Part shown: one piece after another, positions 23,035-34,037 of the stretch | Numbering within the stretch: the stretch's first letter is position 1 | How the letters are laid out: the number at the start of each line of letters is the position of its first letter | Position numbers and translations under genes: made by a program | Source: Cichorium intybus | Taxonomy: Eukaryota; Streptophyta; Magnoliopsida; Asterales; Asteraceae | Assembly: GCA_023525715.1 (NCBI GenBank) | Contig: CM042016.1 | Coordinates: 63,605,382 to 63,669,381, forward strand | DNA length: 64,000 nt | Direction of reading: 5' to 3' | The notes under the pieces: generated by a model | What the model was told of the DNA's origin: nothing | What the model saw: only the letters and a program-made list of their open reading frames with translations | Database searches by the model: none

Positions 23035-24854
23035 ATGGGGTCTAATGTGGCAGCTTTGCTTCTTCTATTACTTAGCTCTCTAACCCTCTACGGTCTCCTT
23101 AAGTTCTTCCACAAAATGTGGTGGCTTCCAAATCGCATAACACGTGTCATGAGATCACAGGGTATAAGTGGACCTCCATATCGATTTGTTCATGGTAACA
23201 CTAAAGAGATTGCCAACATCAAAGAACAAGCAAAAACTACGTTCACTGATATATCACATGATATATACCCGAGAATACAACCTCACTTCGTTATATGGTT
23301 CCGGTTGTACGGTTGGTGTTATTATGTTAATTATATTTTTATTCATGAAGTTACTTGAATTGATCATCCAACGGAGTTTGCTGTTCTCTAATGCAGGGAA
23401 AATTTTCCTTGACTGGTATGGTCCACAACCCGAATTGGTTATCACGGACCCAGAGATTATTAAAGAAATTGCAAGCAATAGAAGTGTCTCTTTAGAAAGA
23501 CCTGATCTCGGATCATATCATAAGAAAATGCTCGGGGATGGCCTTGTTACGTCTAAAGGGGAAAAATGGGCAAGGCAGCGAAAATTGGCTAACCATGCTT
23601 TCAGTGCTGAGAGTATAAAGGTAAGCTCATTAATTATCACCATCACCATCGTCCCTTTAAGTGTTTTCTTGATGATCTAATACATTATACGTTAGAACAT
23701 GATCCCGGCCATGGTTGAAAGCGTAGAGATGTTGCTACGTAGGTGGGAAAAGATGGCCGGAATGGAGGTTGAAATAAATGCCGAGTTCAGGATTTTGACA
23801 GCGGAAGTGATCTCGAAGACAGCTTTTGGCACCAGCTACTTACAGGGAAAGGAAGTTTTCGAAATGCTCAAGGAGATGAGTACGATAGCAGGCAGAAACT
23901 ACTACAATCCTCGACTTCCCGGGTAAATTTATGAATAACTTTTTTTTTACATGACAAGAGAAATACGGTTCCGATCATGGCGTTTTGCAGTAAAATATTA
24001 AAAAGCAGCGATGATTTGAGGTCCGATGAGCTTCAGAAAAACATCCAAGACCTGATTGTGAAGACTATAAAGGAACGAGAGAAGATAATGGCAGTAGATG
24101 AAGACACTTGGGGAACTGATTTCCTAGGACAGCTTGTGAAAGCTAATCACGATACCAATGAACGTTACCAGCTTTCAACACAAGATATCATAGACGAATG
24201 TAAAACGTTTTATGTCTCAGGGGATGGAACAACGTCGCTCGTGCTCTCATGGGCCGTTCTTCTTTTGTCGGTCCACACAGAATGGCAAGAACGAGCACGA
24301 GAGGAGGTATTCGAGTTATTTGGAAAAGAAAACCCGCGGCCAGAAGGCATAGTAAAACTTAAAACGGTAAGCTTATTAACCTAATACGATCTCTTGTAAC
24401 TTTTTCTAATTATTATAACATATAGATCGGCATGATCATCAATGAGACCCTACGACTTTATCCTCCAGCACTGGCTATTATCAGAAAGAACGAAAGAGAA
24501 GTGAAGTTGGGAAGTCTTACGATTCCTTCCAACTTAATTCTACATGTTCCTGTTTTAGCACTTCACCATGATCATACAATATGGGGAGAGGACGCCCATC
24601 TTTTTAGGCCTGATAGGTTTTCTGAAGGGATCAGCAAAGCTACAAAGAACAGACCGTCAGCATACATGCCTTTCGGCTTTGGGCCTCGGAATTGTGTAGG
24701 TTCGAACTTTGCAACCAATACAGCCAAGGTTGCGCTTGCAATGATCTTGCAGCGCTTTCGCTTTACTCCATCTCCGAATTATGTTCACTCTCCGGTGCAT
24801 ATTCTGATGCTTATCCCCAAGAACGGTGTTCAAGTGATGCTTCATGCTCTTTAA
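23035..24854 (+). CDS. cytochrome P450, CYP72 clan, CYP749A-like
   Basis: Exons 23035-23311, 23397-23620, 23696-23922, 23991-24366 and 24426-24854, all GT-AG, give 510 residues, a normal P450 length and the usual five-exon CYP72-clan layout, with introns of only 59-85 bp. An N-terminal hydrophobic anchor (~5-22) predicts ER membrane attachment. The text RFVHGNTKEI, HDIYPRIQPHF, GDGLVTSKGEKWARQRKLANHAF and the C-terminal HSPVHILMLIPKNGVQVML fit CYP749A proteins. The K-helix ExxR is ETLR (375-378), the FRPDRF motif is at 428-433, and the heme loop FGFGPRNCVG has Cys458. The I-helix reads SGDGTTS (319-325) where the clan usually has AGxETT, so the acidic residue is displaced. Substrate is unknown; CYP72-clan enzymes oxidise diverse lipophilic metabolites and hormones. 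No stops or frameshifts were seen, so it may be functional. Confidence 0.9.
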
Positions 24855-24966
24855 CGCATGAATATTTGTTTGTAATCTAGTGACCGCTAGTGCATTTACT
24901 TTAGTGTGATTGATGTTAACGAGTAAATGCATCGTGTTTTATGTTGTGTCTTCCGATAATAATTTA

Positions 24967-24972
24967 AATAAA
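24967..24972 (+). terminator. possible polyadenylation signal of the P450
   Basis: An AATAAA hexamer lies 113 bp after the P450 stop codon within T/A-rich sequence, a plausible near-upstream element. Plant signals are loose, so this is only a candidate. Confidence 0.35.
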
Positions 24973-25614
24973 GAGTAAATAAGTGTTCCATATGGTTTGA
25001 TAAATTTGTAGTTTGAGTCCCACTTTTATAAAATTTGATTGGTCACATCCTAATGCTTTCCAAATCTTGAAATAATTTTCCTTAATTAAACCGTCAAAAT
25101 TAACACTTCAGTAGTAAATATGACCAGACTGCCGTTGGACGAAATCAATGAAAACTACTTGTAAACTAAAGAGACCAAATTTATAAATATAAAAATTAAA
25201 AGCATAAAAAAGAAAACTAAAAGCTTCATTCCCCGTATCCTCTACGCCTCCAGTATTTCTGCCGTCAGCTCCTTCGCCTCCATTACCGCCACTACAAACT
25301 TAGCCACAAACCTCCTCTGCCTCCATCACCGGCTCCATCACACACGTAACCACCACTAAACATCGATGCTCCTACTTCATCAATTTGTTAGCCTCTGCCT
25401 CCATCGCCACACCAAACACCGACAGCAATGGTGAACCCCTATTGTAGGGATCAACCTAACAAACAATAATGCATTACTTTACAACCATCTTTATTTCTCC
25501 CATCAATGTCTCAATTATCATCATTGGTCATGGATTCCAGCCATTCATGATTTCTTACTAGGTCAATACTGTTGGAATATTGTACAAATTCAAACAAATT
25601 AAACCAATAACGTG
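24973..25614. other. intergenic repeat-like sequence
   Basis: No gene. The first ~250 bp (TTCCATATGGTTTG, AGTTTGAGTCCCAC, GACCAAATTTATAAA) resemble the ends of the TIR element at 9799, and a CTCC/GCCTCC-rich stretch follows. It may be half of another old non-autonomous element; no second end was identified. Confidence 0.4.
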
Positions 25615-26095
25615 CTACAAGAAACGGCATCAATAGCGGCGACAGGTGTCGCCGCTAAAACTAGCCATTGTCGCCGGTAATACGGATGTCGCCGGTAAAA
25701 CTGTCGCCGGTAATACCACTGTCGCCGGTAATAGTGACGCCGGTAAAAGTTTCCAACGTTCACCAAAATGATGACGGTAATGGTCGTCGTCGCTAAAAGT
25801 GTCGCCGCTAAAAGTGGCTTTTTTGTTTTTTTTTCTTTTCAATTTACTGTTTTTAGTAGCCAAAATTATATCCTATATATATACATATATATATATAAAC
25901 CAACAAAATAAACATACACACCATAAAAGTTTGTCTAATAACATAACAACTACTATCAAACAGTTACACAATTCGTCTAAAACCGGGTAAACCAAAAGTT
26001 TGTCTAATAACATAAAAACAACAAATAGTACCAAATATTACGTTTACACAATACGTCTAATTCATCCAAAATACCCAAAACCGGGTAAACCAAAC

Positions 26096-27800
26096 TTACT
26101 CTTCACCGTTACCTCCATCACCATCTTGTCCCTCGTCCTCGTTGTTTCCTTCATCATCTTCTTCGGCATTAAACGATTCCTCCATCATCTTTACGAGTCT
26201 AGCTCTAAATGCCGGGTTCTCAAGTAACTTCTCAAATTTATTTTTCTACGAAATAAAGAATACATTGTAAGTATCAAACATATATTACAAGTATCAAACA
26301 ATTACCAAAATAGCAATCTACTTAAAATGCATTCAATAATCTTTATATAAGACTTTATAAGTATCAAACAATTACCAAAATAGCAATCTACTTAAAATGC
26401 ATTCAATAATCTTTATATAAGACTTTATACGTATCAAACATACACTACAAGTATTAAACATTTACCAAAATAGCAATGTACTTAAAATGCATTCAATAAT
26501 CTTTATATAAGACTTTAAAAGAATTTAAGCTACTTTACCTGTTTGGATTGAGTTTGTAGCTGTGATGATTGTCCCTCTTCAAAGCAAGTCGACCCTTTCA
26601 AGGAAGGTTTTCGTCCGACCCCTTTAACATGACCACGACGAGCACCCAACACCTTTTCGAATATCCCGATATGATCCGGTGGTGTTTGAGTACATTCTTC
26701 ATATGCTCGTTGTAGATCACGCTGCATTTAACAAAAATGATTTAATAGATTTATGTATAAACGCTTAATAAATTTATACTTAAAATAAACACTTACATGT
26801 TGTTGCTCGGTTACTAGGCTGTCAAATTTCCCCTCTTTGTCCGTACGACCATCGCGGAAGGCCTCAACTCTGGTCTTTTCCTGTTTGACATAAAACATTA
26901 GATTATACAACATTAAATAAACTCTTATATATAAATTATTACTTCTTTATAGATGTGTATATAAAACATTACTTCTTTAAAACAAGCACTATTATACTTG
27001 CGTGTCCCTCCACGATTTGTGATTTGTTGTTTTGCACGAACTTCTTTATTACTTTTTGATCGATTTAGATGTTCTGGCGTGTGGAAATAATCTATAGCTT
27101 TTTTCCAATTTGTACGATTCATACCCAATGGAGGGTTGTCCAAAGCTTTTTCAACATCATCATACCCTCCCGCTTTAAGAAAGTATCTTTTTGCATCAGA
27201 TTTGCGGTCTCTATACCGCTTTTGAAATTCTGAAGTAATGCTTTCCATCAACTTGGGATCCTTCTCAACCTTAGCAATATCAAAGTGTAACTTGCATAGC
27301 AAAAAAAAAGTTAGTCGAGTAAAAAGACTAATTTCCAAAGTATATACAAATATAATTATATAGATCATTTACCCTAAGATGCTCTAGCAAAGCGACCCTA
27401 TTGGCGGAGGAATCTTTGTCCCAACTACCTTTGTCGAAAGGGATCGATGCCCACATATATATTCCGACCTCACGAAGGAAACACTCACTAAGCTCACCAA
27501 CCGGGGTAAACGTAGCAAGTGTGTCAAACGTTAATTTCAAAGGTCCTCCTGCTTGTTGTACCTTCTTTGAAAGTTTCAAGTTTTTTGCCTTTCCCCTAGT
27601 CTTCCTCCTTGGAACAACTGCAATTATCATTAACAAAATATTAGTCATGATATTTATAACATATGAATAAATATATTATAATAAAAAAAGTAATAATAAG
27701 TCTTACGATCCGCCTCGTGCTGTCCTCCCCCTCTACCAACGGGAGGTGGGGGATCCTCTGCTCCATCGCCGCCATGGCCTCGAGCCATGACATCAGCCAT
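26096..27800 (-). CDS. TNP1-like CACTA accessory protein (Transposase_24, plant Ptta/En/Spm type), 6 exons
   Basis: Minus-strand exons 27800-27707, 27617-27373, 27290-26973, 26880-26797, 26721-26539 and 26245-26096 join with GT-AG introns and consistent phases to 357 residues without a stop. Start is the Met of MADVMARGHGGDG; in-frame upstream Mets exist. Order: Gly/Pro-rich N-terminus; basic patch (PRRKTRGKAK); a core with AGGPLKLTFD and YMWASIPFDKGSW; then exon 3 (114-219) with KRYFLKAG and the signature KEVRAKQQITNRGGTRKYNSA; exon 4 with KTRVEAFRDGRTDKEGKF; exon 5 with RAYEECTQ; and an acidic Glu/Asp/Gly tail. These match the plant Transposase_24 family (TNP1-type subterminal-repeat binders of CACTA elements), not the DDE transposase. 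It may act in trans with a TNP2-like enzyme elsewhere. Unlike most mobile-element frames here, it appears intact. Confidence 0.78.
26289..26520. repeat. ~70-90-bp tandem repeat in the last intron of the TNP1-like gene
   Basis: Three copies share AAGTATCAAACA..TACC, AAAATAGCAAT.TACTTAAAA and CATTCAATAATCTTTATATA. The third has a TATTAAACATTTACC variant. It lies within the intron 26246-26538. Confidence 0.8.
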
Positions 27801-28781
27801 GACATACAACATAAGAATCCACAACGATACCATTACCTGAAAAGTTATAGGATATAGAACACAGAAATACAACATGAATTGAGTTTTCTTTGACAACATG
27901 AAAATACAAAAAAGTTTCATATTACATATAGAAATGAGAACAAGTGGATCAATTAACCATTAAGCATAATCAAAATTTAATATTTGTTTTTTAGTTTGGA
28001 CAACAAAAAACACATCATATTATATATCAAATAACAACAAATAAGCACAAAAATCATGATGTACTCACATATCACAATATGGATCAATTAATCATTAAGC
28101 ACAATCAAAATCAATTAAGCAATTAATAATTAAATACTTAATTATTAAGTACTTAACAAATAAGTACTTCATAAAAACACTTCCAAAACATATTACATAT
28201 CACAATAAGCATCAATTAACCATTAAGCACTATCAAAACATCCGTCAAATTAAGTACTTAACACAAACACTTCCAAAATCAATTAAGTACTTAACACATA
28301 CTATCAAAACAATAAGCACTTATATGAAGCATTAAGCATTAAGCACTTATCAACACAATTTAGCACTTATCAAACCAATTAAGCACTTATCAACACAATT
28401 TAGCACTTTCAAGAAGCATTAAGCACATATGAGTTTTATTAAGAACTTTTATTAAGAAATTAAATATTAAGCACTTAAGTATTAACCACTTTCAAGAAGC
28501 ATTAAGCACTTTCAAGAAGCATTAATCACTTATATTAAGAACTTAGCAAAACTTGATAAAGCAAAGCTTGATAAAGCATACTTGGAGGGTGGTGGTAACT
28601 GTCTCAGGCGAGTGGAGGCGCCGGCGGTGGCTGACGGCACCACAGTGGCCGGAGTTAGGACCTCCGGTGCTGTAGAGAAACAAACACAAATTAGTTAGGA
28701 CCTCCGGTTTAGGGTTTAGCACAAAAAATTAACCGGTAGAACTGAAGGAGGAGATGGAACTCACAGTGGATCGAGGAATGT

Positions 28782-29085
28782 CGCCGGAAAAATGAAGAAC
28801 AGTCGCCGATTTTGAAGAATTTCTGCCGGAAAACGAGAGTGGACGTGAGAGAGTAAGCTAGGTGGTTGTTTTAGCAAGGAGGACGGTGGAAACAGTTCGA
28901 TTCAGTCGACATCAACTTGGAATCGCCGGAATAGCGGAAGGTTGCCGGAAAAACGAAGAACAATCGCCGGGTTTTGAAGAATTTCTGCAGGAAAACGAGA
29001 GTGCAGGTGAGAGAGTGATGTTAGGTTGTTGTTTTAGCAAAGAGGACGGTGGAAATGGTTCGATTCAGTTGGAAACCAGAAAAAT
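28782..29085. repeat. tandem ~150-bp duplication in the CACTA right half
   Basis: CGCCGGAAAAA.GAAGAACA..CGCC, AGAATTTCTGC.GGAAAACG and GAGGACGGTGGAAA occur in the same order twice, in 28782-28930 and 28938-29085. No coding frame is conserved between the copies. Confidence 0.8.
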
Positions 29086-29529
29086 CGCCGGAGGTGATTA
29101 TCTCCCAGCGTAACAGACGAATGAAGGAGAAAAGGAGGGATTTATTTGTCCAGAGTATTCGCTGGCGACGGAAAAGAGGCTTTAGCGGCGATGGATTCTT
29201 TACCGGCGACACCTTAGGAGGGAAAATGTCCCGCCTTTGTCTCGACCGTTGGATCCCAAAAAAAAATGAATGGTAAAGATTGCTTGACACACGGATCGCT
29301 GTTTTTGGCGTTAGCGGCGACGCGTTTACCGGCGACACCAAGCATTAGCGGCGACGCCAAACGCGCATGTTGGATGTCGCCGCTAATACTTGGTGCCGCC
29401 GGTAAACGCGTCGCCGCTAAAGCCAAGATTTCTTGTGCATGAACTACATACAAAACCATATTCTATCAAGGATCACAAGTCCATGAACTTAATGCAACAG
29501 AACTACAACACAAGAAAGTAGAGGTCAAT

Positions 29530-31294
29530 TGTAAGACCCTAATCCTGAAAAGTCAAGTTCCGAGTCTTAAAGAGTCAAAGCGTAAAACTCGGAACCAGGT
29601 ATCGAGGAGATAGCGAATAAATAGAAACCAAAAATGAAGAAAATGAGGAATAGTACATTAGCGCCGCTAACCTATGGGTTAGCGCCGCTAATGTGGTAAA
29701 ATCCCAAAATATTCGCGAACAGTCTGGAAAAGTTGCAGTGTTTTGGAAGGGTTTGAAGTTAGCGATGCTAACTTGGAAGTTAGGCGCCGCTAACTTGGAA
29801 GTTAGGCGCCGCTAACTTGGAAGTTAGCGCCGCTACTGTGTCTGAGCGGGAAAAATTGTTTATTTCATGGATCTGAGTCATTTTTGAGTTTACAACTTAT
29901 TTGGGTCCGCCATTTTACCTCTAGAACCTCTGGAAACACCATAGAAACTCTCTCAATCCTTCTCTTGTGTTCTTGGTTCATCCTATGGAGTTTTGAAGGA
30001 TGTTTGGGAGTGAAGAAGGAGCAAGAGTACTAGGAATGTTTCTTGGTGAAGGTAATCATATTTGCTCTCGGTTTGGGACTCTTGTAACTGTTCTAATCAT
30101 TGTATCATTGTGTATCTTGGGTGAAATTGGTGTTATGATACTTGTAAGAACTTCTTGAGACGATGATGGCTCCATTTCTTGGAATAATGTGGGATTTGGG
30201 AACTAAGGGATGAGTTCTTCTTCCTTTAGCTTCTGAATCCATGAGAAAGACCTTAGCCTAGTCTTAATGTGGTTGTGGATGAAGTTTTAAGTTGTTAATC
30301 TTCATGTTAGAACTAGATTTGTCACCATGAGCTTGTTTGGCTAGGATTGGTGGTTAAAGTTACGTTTTACAAGTTAAAGGATTGTTTGTGACAACCCCTG
30401 GAAGTTATAACTCCTGTCTTAATGGATTAAGCACTTAATGGAGATGTGGGCTGAATAAGGAGATTAGCGACGTTAATCCTAAAGGACTAGCTGCGCTAAT
30501 CTGGCTGATTGACTTTGTTGACTTTGACCGTTGACTTTTTGACCAGTTTGACCTTTGGTTAAGCTTGAGGGTTTTGGATGCTGGTTTTATAGGACTATCT
30601 TGTTCGGGATTTAGGGAGTTCTAAGTGGGGTATTTTTCCTTGTTAGGAAGTGCGTGTAGTCGGGAGCTAGAGGCACTCGGTGGGGTGCTATCTAAGGTAA
30701 TGTCACGAATCAGGTGAGTCTTCTCACTATACTATGGGTGATGTTACACGCGTAGATAGTCTTTATTACTTTGTGAAATAATATGATTAGTTGTGCTTTA
30801 CGTGTTTGCCGAAAAAAGTTGAAGGCTGTCGGACTATGGGCCGACAGTGCCGGCTTGAGAGCCGATGACGATGTTTGCCAGCGAAAGCCGATGATGATTA
30901 TTGCCGGCGAAAGTCGATGACGATTATTGCCAGTGAAAGCCAATGACGATGTTTGCCGGCGAAAGCCGATGACGATGTTTGCCGATGAAAGTCTATGACG
31001 ATATTTATGTGATGGATGGTGTGGTATTTTTGGGGAACTCACTAAGCTTTGTGCTTACCCTTTTACCCCAAATGTTTTTTCAGGTAGATAATGGCTTGGG
31101 CTTGGAGCACAGCGCGACTGTACCGCATCTGAGGGTTTCAACGATTAAAGTCTTCCGCTGGGTGATGTTTGTAAATGTTTGATAAATACGTTTTAAAAGT
31201 TTAAATACTGAGTTTTAATTTGAATGGTTTTAGTTGGCAAACCTTTTTATGTATTTAAAAACGAAAAATTTATTACGGAGTTTGGGACGTTACA
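29530..31294 (+). repeat. solo LTR of a gypsy-type element (copy 1)
   Basis: It begins TGTAAGACCCTAATCC and ends TTTGGGACGTTACA (1,765 bp), flanked by TCAAT on the left and TCAAC on the right, a 5-bp target duplication with one mismatch. No internal retroelement genes accompany it. Inside are 21-bp repeats (29758-29836) and ~27-bp repeats of a GCCGATGACGATGTTTGCC type (30838-30995). Confidence 0.8.
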
Positions 31295-31857
31295 TCAACA
31301 CTTATGTCCTTGGAGATCTAGGGTTCGACAAGGTTCCCTTGTTGCTTGGAAGGCATACAGTCTAAACCAACACTCCACACTCGAAGTAGCACCCTAAGAT
31401 GATGATCTATGATGCGTGCAAATCAACCCCTTGGCAAATGCCAAAAGCTTGAAGTGTAAGATATCGTTTTAAATTTATAAAACACATCCTATCTTAACTA
31501 GGAACTATTACACACTATGCAATGAATCTAATCGTGTAGCAGCATAACTTTGGTAAGAAAGGGCGTCGAACTCTTGGAGAACGCGTATGAAACAAATTAG
31601 ATTCTTTGATTACTACTTAAACTGAAAACATAAAGTAAAAGAGGGCGACGCGTTTACCGGCGACACCAAGCATTAGCGGCGACGCCAAACGCGCATGTTG
31701 GATGTCGCCGCTAATACTTGGTGCCGCCGGTAAACGCGTCGCCGCTAAAGCCAAGATTTCTTGTGCATGAACTACATACAAAACCATATTCCATCAAGGA
31801 TCACAAGTCCATGAACTTAATGCAACAGAACTACAACACAAGAAAGTAGAGGTCAAT

Positions 31858-33686
31858 TGTAAGACCCTAATCCTGAAAAGTCAAGTTCCGAGTCTTAAAG
31901 AGTCAAAGCGTAAAACCCGGAACCAGGTATCGAGGAGATAACGAATAAATAGAAACCAAAAATGACGAAAATGAGGAATAGTACATTAGCGCCGCTAACC
32001 TATGGGTTAGCGCCGCTAATGTGGCAAAATCCCAAAATATTCGCGAACAGTCTGGAAAAGTTGCAGTGTTTTGGAAGGGTTTGAAGTTAGCGATGCTAAC
32101 TTGGAAGTTAGGCGCCGCTAACTTGGAAGTTAGGCGCCGCTAACTTGGAAGTTAGCACCGCTAACTTGGAAGTTAGTGCCGCTAACTTGGAAGTTAGCGC
32201 CGCTAACTTGGAAGTTAGCGCCGCTACTGTGTCTGAGCGTGAAAAATTGTTTATTTCATGGATCTGAGTCATTTTTGAGTTTACAACTTATTTGGGTCCG
32301 CCATTTTACCTCTAGAACCTCTGGAAACACCATAGAAACTCTCTCAAGGCTTCTCTTTTGTTCTTGGTTCATCCTATGGAGTTTTGAAGGATGTTTGGGA
32401 GTGAAGAAGGAGCAAGAGTACTAGGAATGTTTCTTGGTGAAGGAAATCATATTTGCTCTCGGCTTTGGGACTCTTGTAACTGTTCTAATCATTGTATCAT
32501 TGTGTATCTTGGGTGAAATTGGTGTTATGATACTTGTAAGAACTTCTTGAGACGATGATGGCTCCATTTCTTGGAATAATGTGGGATTTAGGAACTAAGG
32601 GATGAGTTCTTCTTCCTTTAGCTTCTGAATCCATGAGAAAGACCTTAGCCTAGTCTTAATGTGGTTGTGGATGAAGTTTTAAGTTGTTAATCTTCATGTT
32701 AGAACTAGATTTGTCACCATGAGCTTGTTTGGCTAGGATTGGTGGTTAAAGTTACGTTTTACAAGTTAAAGGATTGTTTGTGACAACTCCTGGAAGTTAT
32801 AACTCCTGTCTTAATAGATTAAGCACTTAATGGAGATGTGGGCTGAATAGGGAGATTAGTGGCGTTAATCCTAAAGGACTAGCGGCGCTAATCTGGCTGG
32901 TTGACTTTGTTGACTTTGACCGTTGACTTTTTGACCAGTTTGACCTTTGGTTAAGCTTGAGGGTTTTGGATGCTGGTTTTATAGGACTATCTTGTTCGGG
33001 ATTTAGGGAGTTCTAAGTGGGGTATTTTTCCTTGTTAGGAAGTGCGTGTAGTCGGGAGCTGGAGGCACTCGGTGGGGTGCTATCTAGGGTAATGTCACGA
33101 ATCAGGTGAGTCTTCTCACTATACTATGGGTGATGTTACACGCGTAGATAGTCTTTATTACTTTGTGAAATAATATGATTAGTTGTGCTTTACGTGTTTG
33201 CCGAAAAAAGTTGAAGGCTGTCGGACTATGGGCCGACAGTGCCGGCTTGAGAGCCGATGACGATGTTTGCCAGCGAAAGCCGATGATGATTATTGCCGGC
33301 GAAAGTCGATGACGATTATTGCCAGTGAAAGCCAATGACGATGTTTGCCGGCGAAAGCCGATGACGATGTTTGCCGATGAAAGTCTATGACGATATTTAT
33401 GTGATGGATGGTGTGGTATTTTTGGGGAACTCACTAAGCTTTGTGCTTACCCTTTTACCCCAAATGTTTTTTCAGGTAGATAATGGCTTGGGCTTGGAGC
33501 ACAGCGCGACTGTACCGCATCTGAGGGTTTCAACGATTAAAGTCTTCCGCTGGGTGATGTTTGTAAATGTTTGATAAATACGTTTTAAAAGTTTAAATAC
33601 TGAGTTTTAATTTGAATGGTTTTAGTTGGCAAACCTTTTTATGTATTTAAAAACGAAAAATTTATTACGGAGTTTGGGACGTTACA
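31858..33686 (+). repeat. solo LTR of a gypsy-type element (copy 2)
   Basis: Same ends and flanks (TCAAT / TCAAC) as the LTR at 29530, 1,829 bp long. It is a copy made by the tandem duplication rather than an independent insertion, since the flanking host and CACTA sequences are duplicated with it. Confidence 0.82.
32086..32228. repeat. 21-bp VNTR in the solo LTR (six units; three in copy 1)
   Basis: Each unit contains TAACTTGGAAGTTA, a perfect inverted repeat with a two-base centre, followed by GCGCCGC-type sequence that makes a second palindrome TTAGCGCCGCTAA. Copy 1 (29758-29836) has three units and copy 2 has six, accounting for the length difference of the LTRs. Confidence 0.9.
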
Positions 33687-34037
33687 TCAACACTTATGTC
33701 CTTGGAGATCTAGGGTTCGACAAGGTTCCCTTGTTGCTTGGAAGGCATACAGTCTAAACCAACACTCCACACTCGAAGTAGCACCCCAAGATGATGATCT
33801 ATGATGCGTGCAAATCAACCCCTTGGCAAATGCCAAAAGCTTGAAGTGTAAGATATCGTTTTAAATTTATAAAACACATCCTATCTTAACTAGGAAGTAT
33901 TACACACTATGCAATGAATCTAATCGTGTAGCAGCATAACTTTGGTAAGAAAGGGCGTTGAACTCTTGGAGAATGCGTATGAAACAAATTAGCTTCTTTG
34001 ATTACTACTTAAACTGAAAACATAAAGTAAAAGAGGG

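Larger units (their letters stand above)
25615..29439 (-). mobile_element. CACTA (En/Spm) transposon carrying only a TNP1-like gene
   Basis: The left terminus CTACAAGAAA and the right terminus (complement CACAAGAAAT) match the CACTA family end CACTACAAGAAA, although the first bases are degenerate. Subterminal regions are packed with GTCGCCGGTAA and GTCGCCGCTAA motifs (25640-25815 and 29165-29430) in both orientations, as expected for accessory-protein binding sites. The body holds the minus-strand gene at 26096-27800, AAGCACTTA-type degenerate repeats (28040-28560) and a tandem ~150-bp repeat. No TNP2/DDE transposase is recognisable. The target duplication is unclear. Confidence 0.75.
29317..34037. 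repeat. 2.3-2.4-kb tandem segmental duplication
   Basis: Copy 1 (29317-31644) and copy 2 (31645-34037) are nearly identical. Each holds the terminal ~120 bp of the CACTA element, ~90 bp of host flank, a complete solo LTR and ~350 bp of further flank ending GTAAAAGAGG. The copies abut directly at 31644/31645. Copy 2 is ~64 bp longer because an internal 21-bp repeat expanded. Paired open frames in both copies (30710-31042 and 33102-33434) are LTR sequence, not genes. Confidence 0.92.

Noticed and set aside
30710..33434. Two identical 110-codon minus-strand frames, 30710-31042 and 33102-33434
   Set aside because: Both lie inside the duplicated solo LTRs and consist of translated 27-bp repeats; no domain or splice support.
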